Assembly (NCBI GenBank): GCA_903813345.2
Contig: CAIIXF020000001.1
Span: 50,859,885 to 50,923,884, forward strand
Length of the DNA: 64,000 nucleotides
DNA from: Owenia fusiformis
Lineage: Eukaryota; Annelida; Polychaeta; Sabellida; Oweniidae
Reading direction: 5' to 3'
Shown here: positions 10,751 through 23,130 of the stretch, piece after piece
Layout: every line of letters begins with the position of its first letter
How positions within the stretch are numbered: the stretch's first letter is position 1
Notes under the pieces: model-generated
The model's input: only the letters and a program-made list of their open reading frames with translations
Databases searched by the model: none
Told to the model about the DNA's origin: nothing
Program-made: the position numbers and the translations under genes

Positions 10751-13700
10751 GTAAGTTGTATTCAGACCCCGTTATAGTTAAAACTTTAACATTATATTTT
10801 CAGCAACATTCAGGTAGTCAGGAGGGTAGAATCACAATGTTAAATGAGGAATCCATATGTTATATGCAAGTTACATTGTTTCTAAATGTAGTATTCAACA
10901 TAAAATCTTGCCGAACATTCAGTTTTCACTGATTCACGCAACAAATTGGTTTTTAGAGGATTATAGTTACATTAAGTAGTCTTGAATTAAGACCTACATC
11001 CCCCTCCCTGTCTCTGTGATGCTAGACAACTGCATTAGGTAATGATTTGGATACTCTTTTAAAAGTTTATAGACTGTGGAACATAAGTATGTATTAACTA
11101 TTAATATGGTTTTATTTTCATGTAAAGCCCTTCCTTTGTTTGTTTAAACGATTACCATGTTATCTCACCGACTTCTCATCAAAAAACTTCAATATTGAGA
11201 TAACAATGGAAAATGTAAATATTATTGTATCACATATTGGCTTGTTTACTTGGCAAATTAAAAAAGTTTTGATGATATTTTACACATTATTATTCTTATT
11301 CTTGAGATATTAGATATATTTGATTGGGTAGACTATGTGAAATTCAAATTATTGCAATTAATAAGGAGAGAATCAGGTCTGTCAGTCATGCAAATGACAT
11401 TTGCCTTTGTTTGGAATTCTGTTGATTTCTATGAATGAAAAAGTTGTTTACTCCAAGAGCTGGTCAGTATTGTTGACTTAAGCTCATGTACTTCAATCCT
11501 GTTCTATTTGTCATAAAGTTGCATAATCTTAACTTCACCTTTGGCTAGTTCTGGCAAATGTCCAATTTGATCTGGCTCTTACATTTGTCACAAAGATCAT
11601 TAGTCTTTGGTATGTGTGTCTCCATTAAGTAATCTCTCTGATTCAAGCTATCTATGTTGATGTTATGTCACAAGGTATATGACATCATATTAAGAAAATA
11701 ATCATTTGTAATTGTACAAATCAGTGATTGGTGTGGATAGTTAACTAGAGCATTATTACATTGTCAAATTCTAATATTGTATAGATATTGTGTATGTTTA
11801 GTTACCTCTAATTAATAGAGGATATAAAAAGAAATATGTTTAACTATCTTTGTCCATTGATCTCACCAGTTCATAAATCTCTGGTTGAGACTGCAGATAG
11901 ATCTAAATTTGACTTACCAAGATATGAATGGAATATGCCGGTCTGTTAAACTCAGAAAGAATTTCAGCATGCTGTTCTTGATAGGAACTAGGAGCATTGT
12001 GGTTTGGCTGGTTCAAACATCGTCCTTATTATAATAATGCACAGAATTTGTCCTCATGGGTTTACTACAATATTAGACGATATTACAAAGTGTTACCTGT
12101 TGGAACATAAGTAAATTAGATAAGCAAAGACCTAACCACCAACTGCAATAAGTATATGTCCGTTAACAGGTTTAGCTTGCAGATAGGTGCATAGAGGTTA
12201 ATGAGTGTAATATTAGTGGTCAGGATTCATATTGAGTTAAATCTATGCTGTAATACTCTATTGAATTACTTGGTGTTTGTTCGATCATTTACCTGACCAA
12301 CAATCGTTTCTTTTCATGGTAGGCTTATCTGACTAAGATATGAAATGTACATGGTTTTAGGGTCTAGACCCATGGACCAATTACTTGTGTGGGCAGCTTT
12401 AGATAATCTTATGTAAGAGGCTTATCCTGGCTGTGTATTTACAATTTGGATTTGAGCTTTTACATTTGCATGGCTGCATTCACTTCAGTTCAGTCTGTCT
12501 GGAGTATACATTTGTTGATAACCATATCTTACAGAACAGTTAATAGACCCATGGATGTTTTATGTCATTCTTTGACTCCTGCATTATAAAATGTTATGAT
12601 TTTTATAAAAGTATTTGTTTCTTGATCATGATTTGATAAGGGAGTTATTTTCTACTTGTTTAGTCTTGATAGTTTTGTAACAGTGTATTGCTCTTTTGTA
12701 TGCAAATGTAATGGATTGCTTGTGCATAGTTCATGTAAATACATTTTTCCCTTTATGAAGTAACCATGGTATATTACATAAGGCTACATAATATTAGGAG
12801 CCAGCAGTCAAATAAGTCTAGGTAGTCTACCTGTACCTGGTAAATATAAATTACATGTATCACCGGGTGTCATAATTAATATTAAATTAGGAAATTATTG
12901 CCTCTGTACATGTTTGGAATTTCAATATTACTATTTATATGTGGGTAAGATAACATTGCAATAACTCAGATGCGATTCGGTAGTCACCAGTTTCAACACA
13001 GTGTTCAATAATTTGGGTCAGATACCATGGCAGATATAGTAAAAAGTTACCTTTAACTTAGTTCAGTGTTTAGTGTTTCAATTTTCATAACACCCTTATT
13101 TATCTAATGTATCTGTGATTTTATGACATGGGCTCTATGGGGAATTTCCCTGAACTAGAAGTCACATTTTCAAATAAAAATCAAATCTTCAATGTTGATC
13201 AACAATTTTTGAAATCATATTTCCAGACATACTTTTACATGTAGATTTCACCACTTTAACTGAATTTTGAATATTTAATTATGTATTTCTACTCGCATCA
13301 AGTCAATAATACAGTAAGATTGTTCTGAATTATTTATATCTACCTAAATAAGGAACAATATTGCAATTTCACAACACAGTCATAGTGATTATTATGTAAT
13401 AAGTAATGGTTCACATTGTCTATGTCACACAGTGTACTTTAATTAATGATGTTAGACTAATTTTACAAAATTCATTTTTGGTTTGGCAATTATAGGTGAT
13501 TGAGTTTCACAGCTTGCATTCATTTTAATACAGTCATCAGCATGTCTGGTCCTTCCCTTACATATTTTATCACTAACCATGTACCAGTCAGGCACATGTT
13601 TATCAGACTTGTCATATTTGATGTAGGGCCTTGACGTCACCACCGTTTTTCAGGTAGACTTTATTGATTTATTGACGGGGACTCTAAGGGTGTACCATTA

Positions 13701-13855
13701 GCTATTATTGTACCTTACTCTATTTTTGTCTTATCTCGACTCATAATTCTTCTATACCAAAAAGAGCCATTTTCTACTTATCCAAACAAAAAATATTTTC
13801 TTCATTTAATATTCAGCCCCAAAGTATTTTTACGCATAGTTTAGATATCTATTCT

Positions 13856-14189
13856 CACTGGCGGATCTGGGGGGGGGGCCCAGGGGCCCGGGCCCCCCCC
13901 CCCCCTTGGGTGGGCCCAGAAAAAAAAATTTGTGCCCAAAAAAAATTTTGAGCCAAAAAAGGCCTTAAGGCCCCTAAAAGTAGGCCTTTTTGGTCATAAA
14001 TTGGCCTTCTAAGGCCTTATTTTTTAATTTTAGGCCAAATTTTGAAGAAAATAGGCCTCTAAATTCCAAAGTTTGGGCCCACTTTTGGGTTTTTGGGGCC
14101 CAAAATTTTTTTTTCCGCGCAAGCGCGGACGTTTTTTTCTCAGACTAGAAGTTTGGCCCCCCCCCTGTTGGTTCCCAGATCCGCCCCTG
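13856..14189. mobile_element. hAT-like element with 5-bp target duplication
   Basis: The ends read CACTGGCGGATCTGGG and, inverted, CAGGGGCGGATCTGGG, with 12 perfect inverted bases GGCGGATCTGGG. ATTCT flanks both sides (13851-13855 and 14190-14194). The interior is built of G/C runs and AAGGCC/GGGCCC palindromes, and includes CGCGCAAGCGCG near the right end. Non-coding; a relative with a similar right end lies at 52456-52694. Confidence 0.75.
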
Positions 14190-15495
14190 ATTCTAACCCT
14201 GTTTGCTATTGAAAAGTATGTGCCTCAGATCAATGTTAGATCCCCTATATACAGATTTAATGGTTGCTCCTGGGGTGCTATTGATTAGTCTGTGTAGCGT
14301 TTCGAGTAAATCAATAGACTTTATATAAAATAGGTCTGTACTTTATTTTGCATGGTATTCATCCTTTGCAGGGTTGAAGGTTTTTGTTATTTAAAAAACT
14401 ACAATAAGTTTCAATGGCAATCCATCTGTCTATGAATTAACACCACCCAGTTGATTCACATTAAAATCCCACAGTCTACAAAATAATACTTTTCATAAAA
14501 ATATTACATTTTAGATAGTACTGCACTGATGGAGTTGTTTTCACAAATCGGCAAAGAATCTAGATAAAGGTCATGAACACTGAACTAATTTGAAAGTGAT
14601 TTACAATCATTTTACTTTCTATACCAAGCCAGCTGCCTCTTATATTTGTTTACCAAAGTCATTCGTTCTGGGCTATGTACTGCAGTCTCCCGATTATGAT
14701 ATGACACTATAAACGTACTAGGCCATCTAATGATAGTACAGAATATGTATATGAAATTTTTCTGATAAGTGTTTACGAGGCCACCTCGTTATCGATCACA
14801 TTAATTTTTGTGTATTTGAATAAGCTCATTGCAAGTTTGAATTATCGGGTACTGATGAACTTTTTACAGTCCCACCTGGATTCAGTCCAAAATGTCAAGT
14901 TATTCTTAGACCCTGAGCCTACCATTAACATTCTATTATAATATATACATTAGGCTTATCTTTAGTTATTTCATATGTGAACATTTTTAAAATTTAACCC
15001 AAGTAATTATTACATTTTGACTTTTAGATGCTAGTTTTTTATTATTTTATTTATATTAATCATGCTTAGATACTTTTTCTAGGAGATAGTTATTTTCACC
15101 AAAGTCAGTATAGTGTATTTCATTTCTAGGTTTCTAGGTTCATGAAACTTTCTTTCAAAGGTATAAAATTTCTTAAAAGTGTACATTAACTGAACCCTCT
15201 CTGCAGATTGGTTTCCCCAGAAAAGTGTAATCTATTAACAATGGCCATCATAAATTGTATGTCTTATATGAATTGTTTAGTCTTGTACTGCCTCATTAAT
15301 ATGACTAATTTAACCAATATTGTAAAATTAATTTTGTTTAGGTAGTCTCAGCGTGATGTAATTGCAGGTCATCAAGTATAAATGTAATTGGTTTCATCCA
15401 TTATATTTGTGTTATGATGTTGCATCTTGACCCATAGAGATCTCTAATGCTCATAAGCAAGGGGGGTTACCCTAAGATGCATATTTTGCCTTTTA

Positions 15496-15637
15496 TGCTG
15501 TGGTCACATTTGCCACGATTTTTAGGACCAGCACCCAGCCGATGAATACTTTGTAATACAAAATTGCATTCAGTTTTGATGAAATACTCATCGGCCAGTC
15601 GCCGGTGTTGAAGATTGGAGCAAATGTGACCATGGGA
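15496..15637. mobile_element. Harbinger-like MITE, copy 1
   Basis: 142 bp with inverted ends containing TGGTCACATTTGC / GCAAATGTGACCA and a second inner inverted pair around GCCGATGA / TCATCGGCC. TTA flanks both sides (15493-15495 and 15638-15640). A 3-bp TTA/TAA duplication is characteristic of PIF/Harbinger elements. A second copy lies at 40703-40846. Confidence 0.8.
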
Positions 15638-16794
15638 TTATTCTGCCTCAAGAACCAACCTTGTTCCAGGATGCATTCCGAAATAGATCAATTGTAAATC
15701 CCACTAAACACAGACAGTTTAGACTATAATTCTTGAGCAGGGTGACCTCTTATTTTGATTTATGATAGTGAATTCACTGAATTGTTAACGGGTCCAGGTT
15801 CCAGATCTAGGTACCATGTAGTAGATCATTCTATGTTTCTTCACAAGATCAAAGAGCAACAAAGCTAATAATCCATCAAGGATTATCAGGAATTATATAG
15901 TTTTAAAGAAAACAGGATGCAGATCATGTGACTTGAAAATGAATCGATTTATGTATGTTAAGGGGTGTGATAAATACATCCAATCAGCAATCAGTTCTTT
16001 TAACTATTAATTCATAGTTTGTATTGATCGGTACAAACAAAACTCCAATTAAACATTACTCAATCAAATTGATAATTTTCCGATTTCAGTAAGATTTTTC
16101 ACATTGATATAAACAACAGCAACCATTCACGTTGTAACGGAGTGTTACATTCGTGATCTCAACATAAAAATTGTTTCAGAAGTAGTTCCTGTTGATTGAT
16201 GAATATAACCACATTGCTTCACATTCCCCATGTTGTTTCAAGTATTTTGCTGTAATATTTATATTTAGAATGATTCCACAGACTCTTCACCTATATTCCA
16301 TGATCTTGTAGCAAGAGGTGTTGCTCAGACACTAGGCACCAGCCTATGAAGAATCAAATGATGGAATGCTGTAACATGGCAAACAGACAGACTTCATGCT
16401 TAAAACTAGAGCCAAATATATGAAGCCTTGGCTAGGTTACACTTCAAATTTATCCAAATAGAGTCCATGTAACTGGGCCACCATTGCCTTATTTTGAAAT
16501 ATGAAACACCATAGACTAATCAAGTGTCAGTCTTGGTTTAAATCGGTCTTTGGTTTTGGGCCAAAATTTTAACAGGGCATCACTTATTTTTTGTGGAAGA
16601 TTTGAAGCTCTAAGATTTTTGATAGTATTGAACATGCTGAATACTAATTGTTGGCTTTACAAATATATTTTGTGTTTTTATTTTGATTGTCACTTGCATG
16701 TTTATAATTACAAATGGTATGTTTGTTTTTCTTGGTTTGAATTAGGGATGGTTTGGAGACATTGTTTATTCTTACCCTCTCAGAAATATTAGGG

Positions 16795-16870
16795 ATTATT
16801 ATCCCAACGAACGAAGTTCGGTAGGGATATTTAGTAAGCGCTTCGTCCGAATAGTAACTACATGCACTAC
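16795..16870 (+). repeat. Polar dispersed repeat, truncated copy
   Basis: Begins ATTATTATCCCAACGAACG and continues GAAGTTCGGTAGGGATAT, then CGTCCG. It matches the head of the copies at 1183 and 59820 and loses similarity within about 75 bases. Confidence 0.75.
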
Positions 16871-19800
16871 AAAAATCAAACTACTGTACCTGGTGTTTAA
16901 AATGGTTATTAGGGTTAAAGACTAGGAAGGAATCAAGATTTAGAACTCTTGGAAGTGAGCACTTCACATTCTGAAGATAACAAGTAATACGTCATTTTCC
17001 GCAACCTTGAGACGGAAGAAAACAACTAGCCAATTTCTATCAATTCCATTCATTTATCAGTCCCCTGTCTGCTTTTGTATCATACTAGTGACTAGACTAC
17101 AAAAAAGTATTGGCTAGCATGCGGACTATATTAGATTGTTGTCGGCATTCCATTTTGAACGGCTCCACATTATTGATTATTCAGCGGCGTTTGGTTTGAA
17201 CTATGCAGTTTCGTAAGAGATTTTTTACATGACGTTGTTATTGAAAATAGATCCAGTGGGAAGCCAGACACGGAATGACTGAGTCTCGTTGTATTGATTT
17301 TCTCTGCTTAATTTAAAAAACTGTAGAGTGTAATTGATTCTCATCGTGAGCTTTTGTATCTTCAGAGTAATGAAAATATTTACTTCTACTTATCAAAGCT
17401 TTTTGATTCAACGATCATTTTAACGTTCAAACAATCTACTTGCGGAATAACCTTCATATTACAATTATATATTGAGAAAAGTTGTTTACAAAAGGAATAT
17501 TTGAACATATGAAATTTGTGCATAGTGAATTGATGAGAAATTGTGTTAATTGCCTAGTGGTGATATGTAGCACTTCTTTTATGGAGTCAGTCACTATCTT
17601 GGGGGTTTAATAAATTACTAAGATTTTAGTACGTAATTTATATAAAATATGGCTTGGTATATGGACTACTGAGGTTGTAACTCATTATGAACTCATAGTA
17701 TTTATTTAAAAGCGATTTAAAGATAGATGAGTACATATCTAAACAGTATTAGTCGCAAAGCAGAAGTATTTTTGCTCTGTTTCTGTGCTCCCTTGATAGA
17801 ATTTATACATGATGTAGAAAATACCCTGATTTAAATGTGGTTAGGTGTTCGTGGTTAGGTTGTTACAAACCAGTCTTAGTCCAGACACTGGCTCCAGAGC
17901 TCTTAGTCTAGGGAAGTGGTCCACTATCACCACATTAATATTCTACCTGCATAAAAGTCATCAATTCTACCCTCACTGTGTCTCAAGGCTTGTTGTACTT
18001 AGACGCATGTATCTAGTAAACATGTTTCCTGTTGTGAAAAATTCTGGGTAAATAGGTTGCATGACTCAACCACAGACGGGTCATTCAGTGCATTTTTCAA
18101 AGCTATTTTGGCAACCATTTTATTTTGGTAATTCTCCATATATGTCTCATTCTGTAGCTTTTTCATATAACTCATCTGTATACATGTATACATAGCAAGA
18201 ACTATGTAGAGGCTATAGATGCTATTATAGTATATTTGGGTTTGATTTGATATATATGATCCAATGGAAGGAGATTACTAAAATAGATTCATTATCAAAT
18301 AGTTTCAAGCTCATCTATTCAGAAGTCTGCTCTATACTTATCTAATATGCCGTAACATAGTAACCAGAAATTAAATATTAGCTAATCTCATGCTAGCTGA
18401 GACTACAATTCCCAATTGCATAACATATTCTAATATCCACAGAGATGGGATTAGCTGAAATTCTAGGCATGCCTCTATTCCTAAGGGGTTAGCTAATACT
18501 GAACTATTTCTTGGTTCAGCTGAGTTCACTATAGGCAAATATTATGTAACTCAGTCTTCACTATATCCAGAATATCAATATAGCAGCATTGATTCAGTAT
18601 TTAATCTCCATTTACAATTTTCAGGGTGATATTTCTGTGTGTTTTTTTTTTACATTTTGGTAACAGTTTTGAGTTGGTTATGTTGGCATTTCCCTCAGAC
18701 GTCCTGGGTAGTCCTTATATACTTTGTGATGATCGGAGACCTAGGAATTCCTGCAGTATAAACTATTAAAAGGGCCCCTGACAAAAACCTCTGTGTCAGA
18801 CAAAACAAAAAGTTCTACAATTTAAAACAATTTATGTTATGAAATTCTTTTTCCCGAATTGAGACATTGGTTGGTTATTCTTTTCAACATACTAGAACAT
18901 AATATTTATTATTGCTATTCTTAATGAAATATTAGCTGATGATGTATGAGAAACAAGTGCTGAAATACAAAGTAGAGACTGGAGAGATTATGGAAAAGTA
19001 GAGACACAAATATAACTTTGTTGAGTCAGTGTTTAGTCTATCAATCTGCTTCCATAGCCAACTTGCCAAGTGGAAATTTGAGCTTATCTTGGCAAAATAA
19101 CAGTTTTACATTTTCATGATTTCTTTAAAACAGACAATATAAATCTCTTATGATTTAAACCTCTTTTTATATATGGGAATACAGAATTGATTATCGGCAA
19201 TATGTTCATCTTTGACTGAGCCAAACCAGAGGATCGTTGCTATAATTTTTGAAAGAGACAAAACAAGATGTGGGTTTCTCAAAGTTTTGAAAGCTGATTC
19301 TACATGGTGGATAATGATGCAGTGATGCTATTGGTATTGGTTATGCTGATATTGATTTTCTAAAAAAACGCTGGTATTTAATTATGATTTGTATGTCTGT
19401 ATGATAAATTGATCTTGTTTATTGGGTTGATAGGCATTGACTGACAGCAGATGGAATTCTACCTGTCTGCTATGATGAGCTCTCCCGCCACAAGAATCTG
19501 TACCGACTTAACACACTGTGCCAAATATATCCTGACTAATACAACTTTGGTTAATTTGGCCAGACTGTGGGACTTAGTCATCAATACGGGTCACTTGGTG
19601 CATTCCTATTAAACTTTTTTAATGCCCACAATTTTTGAATTGTATGAGACCTTTTATATATCAAGTGGAGATATTTCAATATGTTATTAAATCAGCATTG
19701 TCCTCAGTCATTAGCCTGAGTGTGTTGTAATGATAGTATGTGTCCGCCCACATTTGCCTGCCGTACTTTACCAAGTTTGCTATTGTAATTGTAATTGATT

Positions 19801-22800
19801 ATCTAGTGAGGTCATTTGAGGTGTCTCCTAACATTGTACTTTTCCATAGTATTGTATTATAGGGTCATTGTTCTGATGCTTGGCTCTTGTTATTTGAGTG
19901 TAGTGTTATGTCACTGTATATGGGCTCTTTTCATCTGTCTAGTCAGTTGGGATTTCTTCAACTTGTAGGGTTACATATGTTTTTTGTACTCAAAACACCC
20001 TGAATGGTCTGTTCAGCATATGTTAAAAACCTGTTACTATTAAAGGGAGACTCCTACGATATATTATATATTGTTTTGTAGCAGACTTTAAACTTTGTAC
20101 CCTTGTCAATATTTTGCTATGGCCTGTCTACCTGGACAATTTGTCTTAAGTAGTTTTGGGCCGATAACAAATAACCTCATCAATCACTCCCATAAATTGT
20201 GTTTTAACATTCAATACCAACAGACGGCTATATGATTTATCAAAGCTAGGGGATCAATAAGTGAATGACTAGCCTATTGGCCAATTGTGAGCTCCTTATT
20301 TGTAGACTCATGGTCAGTAGACGGTAGACTAGTCTGGCAGGTGTAAGAGAGGCAGCACTGTTATTTAAGGTCAATGACACGCCATGCTTTCAGGCGTAAA
20401 TTGTGTAATTTTAAGGACATGTTTTATTATTTTTATGCAATTTAATGATTTAAAATCAAACGTGACTGGTGAACTTTGTTTCACCTAGGGATATTTAAGG
20501 TCAATTATGTATTAATTCATGTATATTCATTATTTATAGCACCGTGATATTATATTGCAGCAACTGGTTTAATATGTTTAATAAGTATGTGTATACTATT
20601 GGCTTGGTTTAACAAGATGGATTTATTTTTTCTATTTTATTGCTTGAGTTTCATAAATGTGTATAGTGTACATAGTACAATATTCTGAATGTCAATGTTG
20701 CATGGTTCTCAAATCATTTTAATCTTGTATTTGACCATTTTACACATTTACTGATCTTATAAAAAATTTATGTTCTCTGGCCTCAGACCTTAAGTGCCAC
20801 CTTAGAAGTGTATATAGACCTTGAAATGTCAGATTTGGAACAATGAAAAAAAACGGTTTAGTGTGAGATAAGGTTCCAAGGCTAAATATAGAAAAAGTAT
20901 GCTGTTAAAGAGCAAATATTGAAATAAAATGCTTCAACACCAAATGTACTAATTTGAGCTTTCCGGTTTTGACTCATATTTTTTATTCATGAAATATTCC
21001 TTTACTTTCTCTGAAATGTGAGATTTTCCACATTTACTAATCTGGTAGCCTGTATTCAGTGGTCTGTTCTTTGTAAGAAAGTGTTCTTTATGTACTTTTT
21101 GCAATGCTATGTGATTTACCAGAGCTAACGTGCACCATGCAATGGGTAATTGAATACCATATGAATAGAGAGCTTTTAGAGAGACTGATAAATCAGAGTG
21201 CTTGATAACTATGCATACCACAATGAAAGTACTGAAACACAAGATACTGCTAGATGTGAGAAGAAATACTTGATTCAAATCATTAAAAATTAAAAATTCA
21301 GTCAAAGTGATATCATATTTGAAATTTACATGCAAAATTACATTTAGAATCGTGGTTTTAAAAAGTGTTTAATCAACTTTGAAAAATTTAATTTTCTCTG
21401 AAAATGTAATTTCTATGTTAGGAGAGATTCCCCATATTTTTCTTATCTTGGTCAGATAATATTTTACTTTTACTGGACATATTTTGATTTGTATAGCTAT
21501 CAGATACATAAGGGTAATATGAAAATTGAACCACTTAACTGGTGAATATTCAAGTTATTGAGTACTTTTTAATACCCTGCCATGTTATCGACCCCGAATC
21601 AGCCACCTGGTGGTGAAAATGGTAACTACCTACTCGCATCTGTGCAATTCTATTATGAATTTTCACTAATCTATAGTTAATTTGGGCTGGGTTATAGTTA
21701 TATGTATATTTCAATTTTTTTTTATATATAGCATTAGAGGATTTGAGCTTACCTACCTGTGGACTTAACTACAATACCACTATATTTTCACACATACTTT
21801 TCCTCCGGCCTTTGTCTTATTAAAACAGACCAACCTTTCAAACTATTTATGATATATGGGGATGCATATGCTGCCCTATATCCATTATCTAAGTTTGATA
21901 CAAAACAACATTACCATTTACAAGTTGTAAGCTACAAAGGCCAAGTGTTGTATGTAGTCCTGGTTACAGGACAGGGCAGATAGAGTTCAGTGCTATAATT
22001 GCTTGTTATAATGAATTAAGATATGATTCTCATTATTCAACCTATATAGCCTATCTTCACAATGTACTTTTATTTTTACAATTGTTGTTATATGGTTATA
22101 ATTATCTATAATTGTGTTTGTCACAATGTTAACAAATCATCCTTGTTTCTTTTTTATTTTTACATGGTCGTTTTATTGGCTATTAGCAAAAATATAAAAG
22201 TAGAGTTTTTGTTATTGATTCATTATTAGTTATATGTATGGCGCCTTATTGCATGCTACAGTGTACTGTTCAATATTCTTTCTGCATTGAAATTGTTTTA
22301 TAATGCAAATATGAATGTTGTTAGGAAGATCTATATCGTAAGCATATTCATAGTAGATATTCATATGTCCATTATAAATTACATCTACTAGAACATGTCC
22401 CTGGCGTTGAAAAGTTTTGCCTTAAGCTTATCTATTTCAGTATTTATTATTTTATCAATAATTAATTTTTTTCATATTCATTTGTTAAATATGATAAATA
22501 ATTAATCCATTTGGAATGATTTTTTTTATAATCGTATTTACAATTTTTGTAATCGTTATTGTGAGAATTGGTACTCCTCACCTTCTACAATCCTTAATAT
22601 TCTTTTCACCTGTTTATAGAGAGCTGTCAGCTTGTGGCCTGATATGACCCTCACCCCTTGTTGTGCTGGTGACATTGTATGAACTTGGCACAACCACTGC
22701 CAAGATAATTTATAATGTCATGTGAGCATTCAGTTTTGCTGTATTAGGTTAATTGCTCAAAACATCCCACAATTTGCAATTTGATTCATGTTTGTTTGTC

Positions 22801-22813
22801 AGAGCTCTCCGAT

Positions 22814-22908
22814 CTCCTTTTCAAATCCTGAACTCCTTTTCAAATCCTGAACTCCTTTTCAAATCCTGAACTCCTTTTCAAATCCTGAACTCCTTTTCAA
22901 ATCCTGAA
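22814..22908 (+). repeat. 19-bp pyrimidine-rich array before SKI exon 2
   Basis: Five near-identical units of CTCCTTTTCAAATCCTGAA (starts 22814, 22833, 22852, 22871, 22890), then a partial unit. The array ends about 20 bases before the exon 2 acceptor AG (22929-22930). Each unit has a pyrimidine tract and a CTGAA(C) string resembling a branch-point context, so the array may supply redundant 3' splice-site signals. Confidence 0.85.
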
Positions 22909-22930
22909 CTCCTTATGTTATGTTTTCCAG

Positions 22931-23130
22931 AGTCCAAGTCCATCGCGGGAAGATACAAAACGGCAACGTCACCAAGATGAGAGTACTTCACCTCAACAGG
23001 GAGATCCTACATGGCCCGAGAGTAGTCATCTTCGCCATCTATCAGCATTCAGACCCTGGTCCCCCAGTGTCCTCAATCTGCTTAAAGATGGTGGTGGTCT
23101 ACCCCCACCCCCTGCACATATGAGAGAAAC
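22931..23130 (+). CDS. SKI: SKI/SnoN, exon 2
   Basis: Enters in phase 0 and encodes residues 302-367 plus two bases of codon 368; donor AAC|GTAAGT. It is rich in Ser/Pro and basic residues (KRQRH) and carries HLSAFRPWSPSVLNLL, the short SKI-family motif after the Smad4-binding domain, followed by a Gly/Pro run. KRQRH may act in nuclear localisation. Confidence 0.93.

Larger units (their letters stand above)
10751..22930 (+). other. SKI intron 1, about 12.2 kb
   Basis: Bounded by GTAAGT and TTTTCCAG. It contains three identifiable repeats (13856-14189, 15496-15637, 16795-16870) and the acceptor-proximal array at 22814-22908. I see no other gene. Long first introns in this family often hold enhancers, but no site can be claimed from sequence alone. 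Confidence 0.8.

Noticed and set aside
20949-21335. 128-codon open frame on the - strand in SKI intron 1
   Set aside because: AT-rich, hydrophobic then polar without a recognisable domain, no splice or promoter context, and inside an intron of the opposite strand; length is compatible with chance.
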